NCBI RefSeq assembly: GCF_900187615.1
Contig: NZ_FYDO01000006.1
Span: forward strand, 169,215 to 233,214
Direction of reading: 5' to 3'
From: Pseudomonas sp. Irchel s3f7
Lineage (GTDB): Bacteria; Pseudomonadota; Gammaproteobacteria; Pseudomonadales; Pseudomonadaceae
Length of the DNA stretch: 64,000 nt
The stretch's first letter is position 1. Each line of letters begins with the position of its first letter. The translations under genes were made by a program, and so were the position numbers. Shown piece after piece: positions 46,118 to 56,391 of this stretch. The notes under the pieces are model-generated. The model was not told the DNA's origin. It ran no database searches and saw only the letters and a list, made by a program, of their open reading frames with translations.

Positions 46118-46463
46118 GCGACGCCTCCTGCCATGCATGACGAAACCTTGCGCCCGATCCTCGGCGCGTTACAGAGGTGAATACTGCGTTTCGTCTGAAA
46201 GACCCATAAGTGTCGGGTCGTAGATAGAGCGAAGGTTAGCCACTGGGATGTTTTTTAACAATCGGATGTGTCTCAAAGTGCGCATGGATTCACGACCTGT
46301 GGTGGGCGCAGTACGCGCTATCAGATTCGCTATCCTGATAACTCGCCACTGTAGGAGCTGCCGAAGGCTGCGCCTACAAGGAGAGTGCGTCGCCGTGAGT
46401 TTGCCCATGAACCCCCTATCTGCTAGTGTCGCGCCGGTTTAACGTCAACCGGAAATCGCCGCC
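46118..46463. other. Divergent region between magA and xseB
   Basis: A 346-base gap that should carry the mag promoter leftwards and the xseB promoter rightwards. It contains one REP-like hairpin (46351-46377). No sigma factor site was clear enough to call. Confidence 0.5.
46351..46377. repeat. REP-like hairpin
   Basis: GTAGGAGC and GCGCCTAC arms around GCCGAAGGCT-type loop. It is a common Pseudomonas intergenic REP unit. Confidence 0.65.
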
Positions 46464-46706
46464 ATGGCCCGCAAAAAAGCTGCACTGGATTTCGAACAAT
46501 CCCTCGCCGACCTGCAAACGCTGGTGGAGCGTCTGGAGAATGGCGAATTGTCGCTGGAGGACTCGCTGGCCGCTTTCGAGCAAGGTATCGGTCTGACCCG
46601 CGATTGCCAGGCGGCGCTGGCCCAGGCCGAGCAAAAGGTTCAGGTGCTGCTCGAGCGTGATGGCGAGCTGGCCGAGGAACCCTTCGACGCGGATCAACCA
46701 GAATGA
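46464..46706 (+). CDS. xseB: Exodeoxyribonuclease VII small subunit
   Basis: An 80-residue subunit of exonuclease VII, which degrades single-stranded DNA together with XseA (not in this window). The helical signature [20 protein letters not shown] and the following [15 protein letters not shown] stretch are diagnostic. Its stop overlaps the ispA start by 4 bases. xseB-ispA-dxs is the classic order in gamma-proteobacteria. Confidence 0.97.
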   Translation: MARKKAALDFEQSLADLQTLVERLENGELSLEDSLAAFEQGIGLTRDCQAALAQAEQKVQVLLERDGELAEEPFDADQPE

Positions 46707-47590
46707 TCGCAGCGTACTCGGCAAGCAGTCAGGCCCGCGTCAACGCAGCCCTGGAAACCCTGTTCACCGCCCCAAGTCCAGAGCTGGCGCGACTGTACGA
46801 AGCCATGCGCTACAGCGTGATGAACGGCGGCAAACGCGTTCGTCCGTTGCTGGCCTACGCCGCGTGCGAAGCGTTGGGCGGCAAGCCCGAGCAAGCCAAC
46901 GGCGCAGCCTGTGCCGTGGAGCTGATCCACGCCTACTCGCTGGTGCATGACGATTTGCCGGCCATGGACGATGACGACCTGCGTCGCGGCCAGCCGACCA
47001 CCCACAAGAAATTCGACGAAGCCTGCGCGATCCTCGCCGGTGACGGCTTGCAGAGCCTGGCCTTCAGCGCCCTGCTCGACCCGCGCCTGAGTTCATCGGA
47101 CGCCGAGATCCGCCTGCAAATGGTCAGCGCCCTCGCACTGGCCGCAGGCCCGGCGGGCATGGTCGGCGGTCAGGCCATCGACCTCGGCTCGGTCGGCCTG
47201 AAGCTGGATCAGAAAGCCCTTGAATACATGCACCGGCACAAGACCGGCGCGCTGATCGAGGTCAGCGTCAAACTCGGCGCCCTGGCCAGTGGCCGTGCCG
47301 AGGAGGACGAGCTGAAATACTTGCAGACTTATGCACAGGCCATCGGCCTGGCGTTCCAGGTCCAGGACGATATTCTCGACGTCGAAAGCGATACCGCCAC
47401 CCTCGGCAAACGCCAGGGCGCCGACATCGCACGGGACAAACCGACCTACCCGGCCCTGCTCGGTCTTGAAGCCGCCAAGGCCTACGCCCTGGAACTGCGC
47501 GATCAGGCCCTGCACGCGCTGCGACCGTTTGACGCGGCGGCCGAGCCGTTGCGCGATCTGGCCCGTTATATCGTCGATCGCCGCAGCTGA
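46703..47590 (+). CDS. ispA: Farnesyl diphosphate synthase
   Basis: A 295-residue all-helical prenyl synthase that condenses isopentenyl diphosphate with DMAPP and GPP to farnesyl diphosphate. The first Asp-rich motif is in [17 protein letters not shown] and the second in [20 protein letters not shown] near the N-terminus binds pyrophosphate. Length and motif spacing are normal. Co-transcribed with xseB and probably dxs. Confidence 0.97.
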   Translation: MIAAYSASSQARVNAALETLFTAPSPELARLYEAMRYSVMNGGKRVRPLLAYAACEALGGKPEQANGAACAVELIHAYSLVHDDLPAMDDDDLRRGQPTTHKKFDEACAILAGDGLQSLAFSALLDPRLSSSDAEIRLQMVSALALAAGPAGMVGGQAIDLGSVGLKLDQKALEYMHRHKTGALIEVSVKLGALASGRAEEDELKYLQTYAQAIGLAFQVQDDILDVESDTATLGKRQGADIARDKPTYPALLGLEAAKAYALELRDQALHALRPFDAAAEPLRDLARYIVDRRS

Positions 47591-47681
47591 CGGCGATTGC
47601 GCCAAAAAAGACCTACGCGTGGGCAGGGGGCGATGCATCAGGTAAACTGCCGCATCTTTTATACCTATAACGATTCGCCTG

Positions 47682-49580
47682 ATGCCCACGACGTTTCATG
47701 AGATTCCCCGCAAGCGCCCAACCACGCCCCTGCTCGACCGCGCGAATACGCCGGACGGCCTGCGCCGGTTAGGCGAAGCCGAGCTGGAAACCCTGGCCGA
47801 TGAGTTGCGCCTGGAATTGCTCTACACGGTCGGCCAGACCGGTGGGCATTTCGGTGCCGGGCTGGGCGTGATCGAGCTGACCATCGCATTGCATTACGTC
47901 TTCGACACCCCGGACGACCGGCTGGTGTGGGACGTGGGTCATCAGGCTTATCCGCACAAGATCCTCACCGGTCGCCGCGAGCGCATGGTCACTCTGCGCC
48001 AGAAAGACGGCATTGCCGCTTTCCCGCGCCGCTCCGAGAGCGAGTACGACACCTTCGGCGTCGGCCACTCCAGCACCTCGATCAGCGCAGCGCTGGGCAT
48101 GGCCATTGCCGCCCGCCTGCAAAACAGCGATCGCAAAGCCATCGCTGTGATCGGCGACGGTGCGTTGACCGCCGGCATGGCGTTCGAGGCGCTGAACCAT
48201 GCGCCGGAAGTGGACGCCAACATGCTGGTGATCCTCAACGACAACGACATGTCGATCTCGCGCAACGTCGGCGGCTTGTCGAACTACCTGGCGAAGATCC
48301 TTTCCAGCCGCACCTACGCGAGCATGCGCGAAGGCAGCAAGAAAGTGCTGTCGCGCCTGCCCGGTGCCTGGGAAATCGCCCGCCGTACCGAAGAATACGC
48401 AAAAGGCATGCTGGTCCCCGGCACGTTGTTTGAAGAACTCGGCTGGAACTACATCGGCCCGATCGATGGCCACGACCTGCCAACCCTGATCGCCACCCTG
48501 CGCAACATGCGCGATCTGAAGGGCCCGCAGTTCCTGCATGTCGTCACCAAGAAAGGCAAAGGCTTCGCCCCGGCAGAAGTCGACCCGATCGGTTACCACG
48601 CCATCACCAAACTCGAACCGCTGGGCGCCCCGGCCGTTGCGCCGAAAAAGGCCAGCGGGCCGAAGTACTCCGGCGTGTTCGGTGAATGGTTGTGCGATAT
48701 GGCGGCTGCCGACTCGCGACTGGTGGGCATTACCCCGGCGATGAAGGAAGGCTCGGACCTGGTGGCGTTCAGCGAGCGTTTCCCGCTGCGCTACTTCGAC
48801 GTGGCGATTGCCGAGCAGCACGCGGTGACGTTTGCCGCCGGCATGGCCTGCGAAGGTGCGAAACCGGTGGTGGCGATCTACTCGACGTTCCTGCAACGCG
48901 GTTACGACCAACTGGTGCATGACGTTGCGGTGCAGAACCTCGACGTGCTGTTCGCCATCGACCGCGCCGGTCTGGTGGGCGAAGACGGCCCGACTCACGC
49001 CGGCAGCTTCGACCTGTCCTATCTGCGCTGCATCCCCGGCATGCTGGTGATGACCCCGAGCGATGAGAACGAACTGCGTAAAATGCTCACCACCGGTCAC
49101 CTGTACAACGGCCCGGCGGCGGTGCGCTACCCACGCGGCAACGGCCCGAACGCGACGATTGAAAAAGACCTCGAACCGATTGAAATCGGCAAGGGCGTGA
49201 TTCGCCGTCAGGGCAGCAAGGTCGCCCTGCTGGTGTTCGGCGTGCAACTGGCCGAGGCACTGAAAGTCGCCGAGAAGCTGGATGCGACCGTGGTCGACAT
49301 GCGCTTCGTCAAACCACTGGATGAAGAGCTGGTACGCGAAATCGCGGCCAGCCATGATCTGTTGGTGACCGTCGAAGAGAACGCAATCATGGGCGGTGCC
49401 GGTGGTGCTGTCAGCGAATTCCTCGCCCGCGAGAACATCCTCAAGTCGATGCTGCACCTGGGCTTGCCGGACATCTACGTCGAACACGCCAAGCCTGCGC
49501 AAATGCTGGCCGAATGCGGGCTGGATGAAGCCGGGATTGAAGCGTCCATTCGCGAACGCCTGCAACTGCTCAACCTCTAA
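47682..49580 (+). CDS. dxs: 1-deoxy-D-xylulose-5-phosphate synthase
   Basis: A 632-residue thiamine-diphosphate enzyme that makes DXP from pyruvate and glyceraldehyde 3-phosphate, the first step of the MEP isoprenoid route. Seen are [17 protein letters not shown] with the TPP/Mg site ending in NDNDMS, the catalytic His region GVGHSSTS, and the transketolase-type [15 protein letters not shown]. Normal length. It follows ispA after about 90 bases with its own AT-rich leader (TATAAC near 47666), and is closed by a REPIN. Confidence 0.98.
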   Translation: MPTTFHEIPRKRPTTPLLDRANTPDGLRRLGEAELETLADELRLELLYTVGQTGGHFGAGLGVIELTIALHYVFDTPDDRLVWDVGHQAYPHKILTGRRERMVTLRQKDGIAAFPRRSESEYDTFGVGHSSTSISAALGMAIAARLQNSDRKAIAVIGDGALTAGMAFEALNHAPEVDANMLVILNDNDMSISRNVGGLSNYLAKILSSRTYASMREGSKKVLSRLPGAWEIARRTEEYAKGMLVPGTLFEELGWNYIGPIDGHDLPTLIATLRNMRDLKGPQFLHVVTKKGKGFAPAEVDPIGYHAITKLEPLGAPAVAPKKASGPKYSGVFGEWLCDMAAADSRLVGITPAMKEGSDLVAFSERFPLRYFDVAIAEQHAVTFAAGMACEGAKPVVAIYSTFLQRGYDQLVHDVAVQNLDVLFAIDRAGLVGEDGPTHAGSFDLSYLRCIPGMLVMTPSDENELRKMLTTGHLYNGPAAVRYPRGNGPNATIEKDLEPIEIGKGVIRRQGSKVALLVFGVQLAEALKVAEKLDATVVDMRFVKPLDEELVREIAASHDLLVTVEENAIMGGAGGAVSEFLARENILKSMLHLGLPDIYVEHAKPAQMLAECGLDEAGIEASIRERLQLLNL

Positions 49581-49593
49581 CCCCGATACCACA

Positions 49594-49677
49594 CCTGTAG
49601 GAGCCGGCTTGCTGCGGGCGGCGTTCCGACGATGGCGCGTCCAAGGACGCCATCGCTGGCAAGCCAGCTCCTACAGG
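49594..49677. repeat. REPIN between dxs and the BtuB-like gene
   Basis: Outer arms CTGTAGGAGC... and ...GCTCCTACAGG, with an inner stem CGATGGC/GCCATCG. It fills nearly all the space before the receptor gene. Confidence 0.8.
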
Positions 49678-49710
49678 GACTGTGTACTCCTGCGTTTCTA
49701 CGAAAAAACT

Positions 49711-51597
49711 ATGAATTTCTTCCGCCTCGCCCTGACGCTGACCCTGCTGCCAGCCGGCCCACTGCTGGCCGACACCTTCGAACGCGATCAAGCCCTGAAA
49801 CTGCCCGACGTGCTGATCAGTGCCAACCGTCAGGTCGAAGCGCGCAACGACAGCAGCGCCGCCAATACCGTGTTCACCCGCGAAGACATCGACCGCCTGC
49901 AACCCAACAGCGTCACCGACCTGCTGCGTCGCGTGCCTGGCGTTCAAGTGGCACAAAGCGGCGGACGCGGCAGTTTGCCGGGGGTCTACATCCGAGGCAC
50001 TCAATCGGCGCAGAGCCTGGTGCTGGTGGACGGCCAACGCATCGGCAGCTCGACCTCCGGCGACAGCAACCTGCAACACATCAACATCGAACAGGTCGAG
50101 CGCGTGGAAGTGTTGCGTGGCTCCCGTTCGGTGATTTATGGCAGCGATGCAATTGGCGGGGTGATCCAGATTTTCACCCGCCGTGGCGGCGAACCCGGGT
50201 TGCGACCGCAGCTTCATGTCGGCGTTGGCAGCAACCAGACGTGGGAGCGCAGCCTCGGCTTGTCCGGTGGCGATGAACAAACCCGCTTCAACCTCGGCGC
50301 CAGCCTTGATGAGACCGCCGGGATCAACCGCACCCACGAGTCGTATCCGAGTGATGGTGACCATGACGCGTACCGCAACAAATCGTTCAGCCTGAGCCTG
50401 AGCCATGCTCTGAACGACGACGTCGAAATCGGCGCCAACGTGTTGGAGAACCGTGGCAAGAGCGAGTTTGATAGTCCGTTCGGCCGTTACGACTACGTCA
50501 CGGGCAACTCTTATCAACAGCAGCCCTACAACGAATTCGATATCAGCAGTGTCAGCAGCTACGTCGACGCCCGGGTCAACGCGGCGTGGAATACCCGCGT
50601 CGAACTCGGCCACAGCGAAAACCGCGAGAAGACGCTGGACAAGCTCAGCGATGAACGCAGCGTGTTCAACACCTACCGCGACTCGGTGAACTGGCAGAAC
50701 GATCTGACCCTCACTGAGCGCAACAGCCTGATGATCGGTGGCGACTGGTACGAGGACCGGATCAACAGCAGCACTGCGTTCGATGAAGACAGTCGCTGGA
50801 ACCGCGCGGCATTTATCCAGCATCGCTATCGGGCCGACCGTTTTTCCACGGAGCTGGGCTTGCGTCACGACGACAACCAGCAGTTCGGCAGCCAGAACAC
50901 CTGGAGCGGCACCTTCACCCTGCCGCTGAATCCGGACAACGAAGTGTTGCTGAGTTACAGCGAAGGCTTCCGCGCGCCGACCTTCAACGACCTGTATTAC
51001 CCGGATTACAGCAACCCGGACCTGAAGCCCGAGACGTCGAAAAGCTATGAACTGCAATGGCGCAGTCAGCTGACCGAGAACAGTCGCCTGGAGGCTTCGC
51101 TCTACCGGACAGACCTCGAAGACGCGATCATCTTCGGTAGCAATTCACAGCCTGAAAACGTCGCCTCGGCACGAATCAACGGCTTCGAAGCCGCGTTGAA
51201 ACAGGAGCTGTTCGGCTGGCAGAGCAACCTTGGCGTGGCGGTCATCGACCCACGGGACCGCGACACCGGCCACACCCTGGCCCGCCGCGCACGACGCACG
51301 TTGAGCCTGGACCTGGATCGGCAGTTCGATCGCCTGGGCCTCGGCGCCAGTTGGCAAGCGGTCAGCAGCAGCTATGACGATTTGAACAATCAGCAGCCGT
51401 TGGGGGGTTATGCACTATTGGGACTGCGCGGCAATTGGGCACTCAATCGTGAAATCAAGCTGGAGCTGAAGGTGGATAACCTGCTGGACAAGGGTTACAG
51501 CCGGGCGATGTATAGCCATGAAGGCAGTCAGTACGGGTATCGCGAGGAAGGTCGGGCGTGGATGTTCGGGGTGACGTGGACGCCGGAGATCCACTGA
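49711..51597 (+). CDS. btuB: TonB-dependent outer-membrane receptor, BtuB-like
   Basis: A 628-residue receptor with signal peptide (ends near GPLLA), N-terminal plug (LPDVLISANRQ, VTDLLRRVPGVQVAQSGGRG, GSRSVIYGSDAIGGVIQIF) and a 22-strand barrel pattern. It resembles BtuB, the vitamin B12 receptor, in plug sequence and size. The open frame begins upstream at 49396 inside dxs, but ATG 49711 gives the signal peptide. The upstream gap is too short for an intact cobalamin riboswitch. btuF lies convergent downstream, which supports the B12 assignment; siderophore receptor is the alternative. Terminal residue is His rather than the usual aromatic. Confidence 0.85.
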   Translation: MNFFRLALTLTLLPAGPLLADTFERDQALKLPDVLISANRQVEARNDSSAANTVFTREDIDRLQPNSVTDLLRRVPGVQVAQSGGRGSLPGVYIRGTQSAQSLVLVDGQRIGSSTSGDSNLQHINIEQVERVEVLRGSRSVIYGSDAIGGVIQIFTRRGGEPGLRPQLHVGVGSNQTWERSLGLSGGDEQTRFNLGASLDETAGINRTHESYPSDGDHDAYRNKSFSLSLSHALNDDVEIGANVLENRGKSEFDSPFGRYDYVTGNSYQQQPYNEFDISSVSSYVDARVNAAWNTRVELGHSENREKTLDKLSDERSVFNTYRDSVNWQNDLTLTERNSLMIGGDWYEDRINSSTAFDEDSRWNRAAFIQHRYRADRFSTELGLRHDDNQQFGSQNTWSGTFTLPLNPDNEVLLSYSEGFRAPTFNDLYYPDYSNPDLKPETSKSYELQWRSQLTENSRLEASLYRTDLEDAIIFGSNSQPENVASARINGFEAALKQELFGWQSNLGVAVIDPRDRDTGHTLARRARRTLSLDLDRQFDRLGLGASWQAVSSSYDDLNNQQPLGGYALLGLRGNWALNREIKLELKVDNLLDKGYSRAMYSHEGSQYGYREEGRAWMFGVTWTPEIH

Positions 51598-51635
51598 GAT
51601 CCATTGTAGGAGGCAGTGTGTCGGTACATCGCAAC

Positions 51636-52436
51636 TCAGCGCTCAGGATCGATCAGTTGACACAGCTTTGCAGTCGCCTCGACCATCTGCCCACTCGGCC
51701 GCTCCAGGCCTTTGTCTGTCACTAAGCGTAATTGCTGCTGCTTGACCGCCGCTACTTGCGGCCACGCTTTCCACGCCTCGAGCTGCGCCTGATCACTGGA
51801 CAGAATCACCTCGGGATTGCGCTGAAGCACGGCCTCTACGCTGACTTGCGGTGCTGGCAGCGGCAGATCGGCAAACACGTTCTTCGCCCCGCAGACGTCC
51901 AGCGCATCACTGATGATCTGCCCTCCCCCCACCGTGTACAGCGGTCGATCCCAAACTTGATAGAACACGCGTAACGGCACCTCTCGACGATAGCGTTGGC
52001 GCAGTTCACCCAGCCGCTGGCGTAAATCGCCGGCCAATGAAATTCCGCGTTCAGGCCGGCCGAGTTGAGCGGCAATGGTCTCGATCTGTGCGGCGAGTTG
52101 GTCCAGGCTTTGGGGCTCGACGACGAAAGTCGGGATGTTCAGACGCTTGAGCTGGTCACGCTGGGCCGGGCCGACACTGCCGGGCCAGAGCAACAGCAAA
52201 TCAGGTTTCAGGCTGAGCAACCGCTCCATGTCCAGCTGACCGTAACGCCCCACCGAGGGCAGGTCCTTGAGTTCTGCCGGGCGCTCACCGGCATCCAGCA
52301 CACCCACCAAAAGGTCTGCGGAGCCCAGTTCAACGACGATTTCAGAAAGCGAAGGTGCAAGGCTGACAACGCGTTCGATACCGACGGCCGCGTTGCTGAT
52401 GACCAGCAGCAGAACCGCCAGCCAGACAGGGCGCAT
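51636..52436 (-). CDS. btuF: Cobalamin ABC transporter periplasmic binding protein
   Basis: A 266-residue class III (helical hinge) binding protein with a signal peptide ending near SNAAVG. RVVSLAPSLSEIVVELGSAD and the LPSVGRYGQLDMERLLSLKPDLLL pattern are typical of BtuF/FhuD-like proteins. It would carry vitamin B12 to a BtuCD importer (not in this window). The ATG overlaps the stop of the small membrane protein gene (TGATG). It is the last gene of the long rib train and faces btuB tail to tail. Confidence 0.9.
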   Translation of the reverse strand: MRPVWLAVLLLVISNAAVGIERVVSLAPSLSEIVVELGSADLLVGVLDAGERPAELKDLPSVGRYGQLDMERLLSLKPDLLLLWPGSVGPAQRDQLKRLNIPTFVVEPQSLDQLAAQIETIAAQLGRPERGISLAGDLRQRLGELRQRYRREVPLRVFYQVWDRPLYTVGGGQIISDALDVCGAKNVFADLPLPAPQVSVEAVLQRNPEVILSSDQAQLEAWKAWPQVAAVKQQQLRLVTDKGLERPSGQMVEATAKLCQLIDPER

Positions 52437-52855
52437 CAACCGAGTTGACGCGGAATACGGTAGAGGTAGAACAGCACCGTGGTCGACAGCGCCAGCAGCA
52501 CCAGCGGTACGGCTTCAAGCCCGACAAACACTGCCAGCGCACCGATCCACGCCGGCAGACCGGCCGCGAGAAATGCCGTGCGGCGCTTGGCCGCCAGGCT
52601 GACCCATGCGGCGGGCTCTTCAGGGGTATCGAGGGCTTTCTGGGTGGCGATCAGCGCGTGTTTATAAGCGCCGAAGAACTTCAGGCTGACAAACATCGAG
52701 GCCACACCGGCGATGAACAGCGGCATGGCGAGCACCGGCAGGATCGACTCGCTCTGGCCAAACACTGCGTTGATCACGAAGAGAGGCAACAACGCCAGCG
52801 CAAGGTATTGCCACCAATTGACGGACAGTCGCCGCCGCACCTGACCGCGGGTCAC
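52436..52855 (-). CDS. Small integral membrane protein, conserved in Pseudomonas
   Basis: A 139-residue protein with four probable membrane helices and a basic N-terminus ([10 protein letters not shown]). No family function is recognised. The start is a GTG overlapping the ribA stop (GTGA), and the stop overlaps btuF, so it is firmly in the operon. Confidence 0.78.
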   Translation of the reverse strand: MTRGQVRRRLSVNWWQYLALALLPLFVINAVFGQSESILPVLAMPLFIAGVASMFVSLKFFGAYKHALIATQKALDTPEEPAAWVSLAAKRRTAFLAAGLPAWIGALAVFVGLEAVPLVLLALSTTVLFYLYRIPRQLG

Positions 52856-53469
52856 GCCCGGTCTGCCTCGCCCTGATGCTCATTGCCCATCATGTGGTCG
52901 AGCTTGCTGGCCTTGGTCGCCAGGTAGAGTCGGTTATGCGGGTTGTGCCCGGTGTGCAGCGGCACGCGCTCGGCAACCACGATACCCATGTCGGTCAAGG
53001 CTTTGACCTTGCGCGGGTTGTTGGTCATCAGGCGCAGGGATTTCACGCCCAGATGCTCCAGCATCGGCAGGCACATGGCGTAATCACGCTGGTCGGCGGC
53101 AAAGCCCAGGCGCTCGTTGGCTTCAACGGTGTCGGCACCGCCGTCCTGCAATTCGTAGGCGCGGATCTTGTTCAGCAGGCCAATGCCACGACCTTCCTGA
53201 CGCAAGTAAAGCAACACGCCACGCCCCTCACGGGCGATGGCCTGCAAGGCCGCCTCCAGTTGCGAGCCGCAGTCGCAACGCTGGCTGAACAAGGCATCGC
53301 CCGTCAGGCATTCGGAATGCAGCCGGCCGAGTACCGGGGCACCGTCGGCAAATTCACCCAGGCTCAGCACGACGTGCTCGCGGCCGGTGGCCTCATCGAG
53401 AAAACCATGCATGGTGAATTGCGCAAAAGGCGTTGGCAGCTTGGAAGCGGCGACAAAAACGACAGGCAC
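52852..53469 (-). CDS. ribA: GTP cyclohydrolase II
   Basis: A 205-residue enzyme that opens GTP to the pyrimidine precursor of riboflavin. The zinc site ([10 protein letters not shown] and RCDCGSQL) and the GTP-binding [20 protein letters not shown] are intact. The start is GTG 53469 with AGGAG seven bases upstream; the open frame upstream to 53517 lacks similarity. The separate RibBA in this cluster lacks these cysteines, so this is the functional GTP cyclohydrolase II. Confidence 0.95.
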   Translation of the reverse strand: MPVVFVAASKLPTPFAQFTMHGFLDEATGREHVVLSLGEFADGAPVLGRLHSECLTGDALFSQRCDCGSQLEAALQAIAREGRGVLLYLRQEGRGIGLLNKIRAYELQDGGADTVEANERLGFAADQRDYAMCLPMLEHLGVKSLRLMTNNPRKVKALTDMGIVVAERVPLHTGHNPHNRLYLATKASKLDHMMGNEHQGEADRA

Positions 53470-53603
53470 CGGTGTGCTCCTGATTGAAAGATTCTGAAGT
53501 TCGCAGAAAGCGGGCATTGTACCAGCAGCTTCCGGCCGACGCTTAGGCTGAATTACCGGCGATAACTATCAAAAAGTTTGATAGCTACAGATCTGCCATC
53601 AAG

Positions 53604-53630
53604 GTAGGCGCTGCAGCAGGCTGCGCCTAC
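53604..53630. repeat. REP-like hairpin
   Basis: Arms GTAGGCGC and GCGCCTAC with an 11-base loop region. It reaches the end of the neighbouring solute-binding gene and may act as its terminator. Confidence 0.65.
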
Positions 53631-54367
53631 ATTTGAGGGTCGTCAAACGGATACGGCTGCTTCCAGCGCTCGAAAATCGGTTTGAGCTCGCCGCTTTTCA
53701 CCAGTTGATCCATGCGCTGGTCGAACAACGCCATCAATGTGCGGGCCTTGTCGGTCTTGGCAAAACACAGATACAGCGGCAGTTCGGCGATATGGGTGCG
53801 GCGCAACTGCGACGGATCCTTGGCCCGGTTGAAGACGTAATCGACCTCGGTCTGGGCATCAATGTAAAAGTCCGCGCGATTGTGAGTCAGCATCGACACG
53901 ATACCGGTGCGCCGGATCACTTCGTCATAGCGGCGCACGTTGGGCAGGTAATTCTGATAGTCGTAACCACGAATCCACGCCAGCCTGTAAAGACCCAGGG
54001 TTTCCAGGGTTGGCACCGGACTGCTCGCCAGCCCCAAGGCGTAGATGTGATCCGTGTCGAAGTTCCAACGGGGATAGAGCACGTCTTCGGATTCTTTGCT
54101 GTACGAACCGACGCAAGCATCGACCTCTCCACGCTCGGCCAGGCCCATTGAACGCACATAGGGTTCGGTACGAATGTCCACTTTGACACCCGCTGGCTCG
54201 AAGACTTGCCGCAGCACGTCCCAACCCAGGCCACGGCCATCGGTAGCGGTGTAGTCTTCCCAATCTTCGCTGGCCAAGTGAATCACGGACGGCGTCGTCG
54301 CTTCCCCCGCCTGAACGAGAGAGCAAAACAAGACGAACACCATCGCCATCAAACCGCGCCCAGCCAT
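53627..54367 (-). CDS. Periplasmic solute-binding protein, family 3
   Basis: A 246-residue secreted protein with signal peptide (MAGRGLMAMVFVLFCSLVQA) and the family 3 start VIHLASEDWEDYTATDGRGL. No permease or ATPase is next to it; it lies alone between pgpA and ribA. It may act as an orphan sensor-type binding protein. ATG 54367 has GGAGGA seven bases upstream. Confidence 0.85.
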   Translation of the reverse strand: MAGRGLMAMVFVLFCSLVQAGEATTPSVIHLASEDWEDYTATDGRGLGWDVLRQVFEPAGVKVDIRTEPYVRSMGLAERGEVDACVGSYSKESEDVLYPRWNFDTDHIYALGLASSPVPTLETLGLYRLAWIRGYDYQNYLPNVRRYDEVIRRTGIVSMLTHNRADFYIDAQTEVDYVFNRAKDPSQLRRTHIAELPLYLCFAKTDKARTLMALFDQRMDQLVKSGELKPIFERWKQPYPFDDPQM

Positions 54368-54406
54368 CCCTGATCCTCCCACTTATCACCCCATGACCCA
54401 TTCAGG

Positions 54407-54910
54407 TCAGGCGAACATCCATACCAACCCTTGCATCGCCAACCAGGCAAATACCCCGGCCAGGACGTCATCGAGCATGATCCCGACACCGCCGTGTACA
54501 TGCCGGTCGATCCAGCGAATCGGCCACGGCTTGAGAATATCGAAGAAGCGGAACATCAGAAAACCCGCGAGCAACCACTGCCAGCCTTCCGGCACCAGCC
54601 ACAGGGTGATCCACATCCCGACCATTTCGTCCCAGACGATGCCTTCATGGTCGTGTACCCGCAAATCGTCGGCCACTTTGCCGCACAGCCAGAAGCCGAA
54701 CAGCATCGTGATGCCCAGCATCAGCCAGTAACCCCAATCCGGCAGCATCTGCCAAATCGGGATAAAGGGTAGCGCCACTAACGAACCCCAAGTGCCCGGT
54801 GCCTTTGGCAAGGTGCCCGAACCGAAGCCGAACGCCAGAAAGTGCCACGGATTGCGCCAGACCGACGGCGGTACAAACTCTGCCGGGACCTGTTTGGGGT
54901 GATCTGTCAC
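54407..54910 (-). CDS. pgpA: Phosphatidylglycerophosphatase A
   Basis: A 167-residue membrane enzyme that dephosphorylates phosphatidylglycerophosphate to phosphatidylglycerol. Signs: GSGTLPKAPGTWGSLVALPF, HDHEGIVWDEMVGMWI and GVGIMLDDVLAGV, which carry the conserved Asp/Glu/His. The start GTG overlaps the thiL stop. Standard nusB-thiL-pgpA order. Confidence 0.96.
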   Translation of the reverse strand: MTDHPKQVPAEFVPPSVWRNPWHFLAFGFGSGTLPKAPGTWGSLVALPFIPIWQMLPDWGYWLMLGITMLFGFWLCGKVADDLRVHDHEGIVWDEMVGMWITLWLVPEGWQWLLAGFLMFRFFDILKPWPIRWIDRHVHGGVGIMLDDVLAGVFAWLAMQGLVWMFA

Positions 54911-55872
54911 GGTGACTCCCGAAAATGTTGATAACCCCGGGTTTGCGGGGTGATGTCTTGTCCGCTGGCATCGAGCAGTGTCACGCCTTGCCCGTTCACG
55001 ACGCGCCCGATCACATGGATCGGCCAGCCGTCGGCCAGCAAGAGCGGCAATTCGACGGACGGTAGAGTGAAGGCCAGTACGTAATCATCGCCGCCGCTCA
55101 GGGCCGCCACTTGTGCGTCCGCTTGACCGAGAAACGCGACCAATGCCGGCGACAGTGGCAAGCGCTCCCGGTCGATGTGAATAGCGACCTTCGAGGCCAG
55201 CGCGATATGCCCGCAATCCGCGAGCAGCCCGTCAGAGATATCCATGGCCGACGTGGCCTTGCCACGCAACGCCTGGCCCAAACCAAGCTGCGGTTGCGGT
55301 GACCAGTAATGCGCGAGCAACGGCTCGGCAATGCGCGCTTCGGCTGTCCGCAGGCCCAGCACCAATGGCAACGCACCCGCGGCATTGCCCAAATGGCCGC
55401 CCACGCACAGCAGATCACCCGGTTGCGCACCGCTGCGGGTCAACGCCAACCCACCCGGCACACGGCCGAACACGGTCATCGTCAGGCTCAACGGCCCGCG
55501 GGTGGTATCGCCGCCGACCAACGCCACGCCGCAGCTTTGCGCCATGAGGTTCAAACCACGGGCATAGGCTTGCAGCCAATCGGCAGTCACCGTCGGCAAG
55601 GTCAGGGCAAGGGTAAAGGCAATAGGCGTAGCGCCCATGGCGGCCAAGTCGCTGACCGCGACGGCCAGCGAGCGCTGACCGAGCAGAAACGGATCGCAGG
55701 GGTCGGCGAAATGCACACCGGCCACCAGCGTATCGGTAGAGATCGCCAACTGTTCCCCCGGGGGAACAGCCAGCAAGGCGCAGTCATCGCCGATCCCGAG
55801 AGCAACGCCTTCGCCGCCCTGCGCACAAGGCGCGGCGGCGAAGAAATTGCGGATCAGCTCAAACTCACCCAT
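54907..55872 (-). CDS. thiL: Thiamine-monophosphate kinase
   Basis: A 321-residue kinase that makes thiamine diphosphate from thiamine monophosphate. The N-terminal MGEFELIRNFFA and GIGDDCALLAVPPG, then DTLVAGVHF and AMDISDGLLADCGH, are diagnostic of ThiL in the PurM-like fold. It supplies the cofactor used by Dxs, among others. Between nusB (18 bases upstream) and pgpA (overlap). Confidence 0.97.
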   Translation of the reverse strand: MGEFELIRNFFAAAPCAQGGEGVALGIGDDCALLAVPPGEQLAISTDTLVAGVHFADPCDPFLLGQRSLAVAVSDLAAMGATPIAFTLALTLPTVTADWLQAYARGLNLMAQSCGVALVGGDTTRGPLSLTMTVFGRVPGGLALTRSGAQPGDLLCVGGHLGNAAGALPLVLGLRTAEARIAEPLLAHYWSPQPQLGLGQALRGKATSAMDISDGLLADCGHIALASKVAIHIDRERLPLSPALVAFLGQADAQVAALSGGDDYVLAFTLPSVELPLLLADGWPIHVIGRVVNGQGVTLLDASGQDITPQTRGYQHFRESP

Positions 55873-55890
55873 TGCAGTTGCAAGCGCCGA

Positions 55891-56391
55891 TCAGCGCTTG
55901 AACGCCTTGACTTCAGCTTCACGCAGGCGCGGGGCCAGCTTGTCGAGTACACCGTTGACGAACTTGTGGCCGTCGGTGGAACCGAAGACCTTGGCCAGTT
56001 CGATACCTTCGTTGATCACAACGCGGTACGGCACGTCGGCGCGCTTGAGCAGTTCCCAGGTGGACAGGCGCAGAACGGCCAGTTCAACCGGGTCCAGCTC
56101 TTCGATGGTCAAGTCCAGGCATGGCGTGAGCGCGGTGTCGATTTCGGTCTTGAACTGCGGAACCCCGTGCAGGATCTCGCGGAAGTAAGCGCCGTCGACA
56201 TCGCTGAAATCGTTATCGACCCGGAACTGCGCTTCGATCTCGTTCAGCGACTGCTTGGCCATGTGCCATTGGTACAGCGCCTGAGTCGCGAGCTGACGGG
56301 CTTCGCGACGCTTGACGCTTTTCGATGGCTTGCCGGCATCCGCAGGCTTTGGATCGCGCGGGTTGAAACGATCGCTTTCGTCGCTAATCAC
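55891..56391 (-). CDS. nusB: Transcription antitermination protein NusB
   Basis: A 166-residue RNA-binding helical protein that works with NusE (S10) in rRNA antitermination. [18 protein letters not shown] and the later [20 protein letters not shown] are the family signatures. Its start overlaps ribH by 4 bases. Confidence 0.97.
   Translation of the reverse strand: MISDESDRFNPRDPKPADAGKPSKSVKRREARQLATQALYQWHMAKQSLNEIEAQFRVDNDFSDVDGAYFREILHGVPQFKTEIDTALTPCLDLTIEELDPVELAVLRLSTWELLKRADVPYRVVINEGIELAKVFGSTDGHKFVNGVLDKLAPRLREAEVKAFKR

Noticed and set aside
47769..49592. 607-codon open frame antisense to dxs
   Set aside because: Shadow of dxs codon usage; low-complexity His/Gln/Val-rich translation with no domain.
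49570..51057. 495-codon open frame antisense to the BtuB-like gene
   Set aside because: Shadow frame; its translation shows no domain and it covers a real receptor gene.
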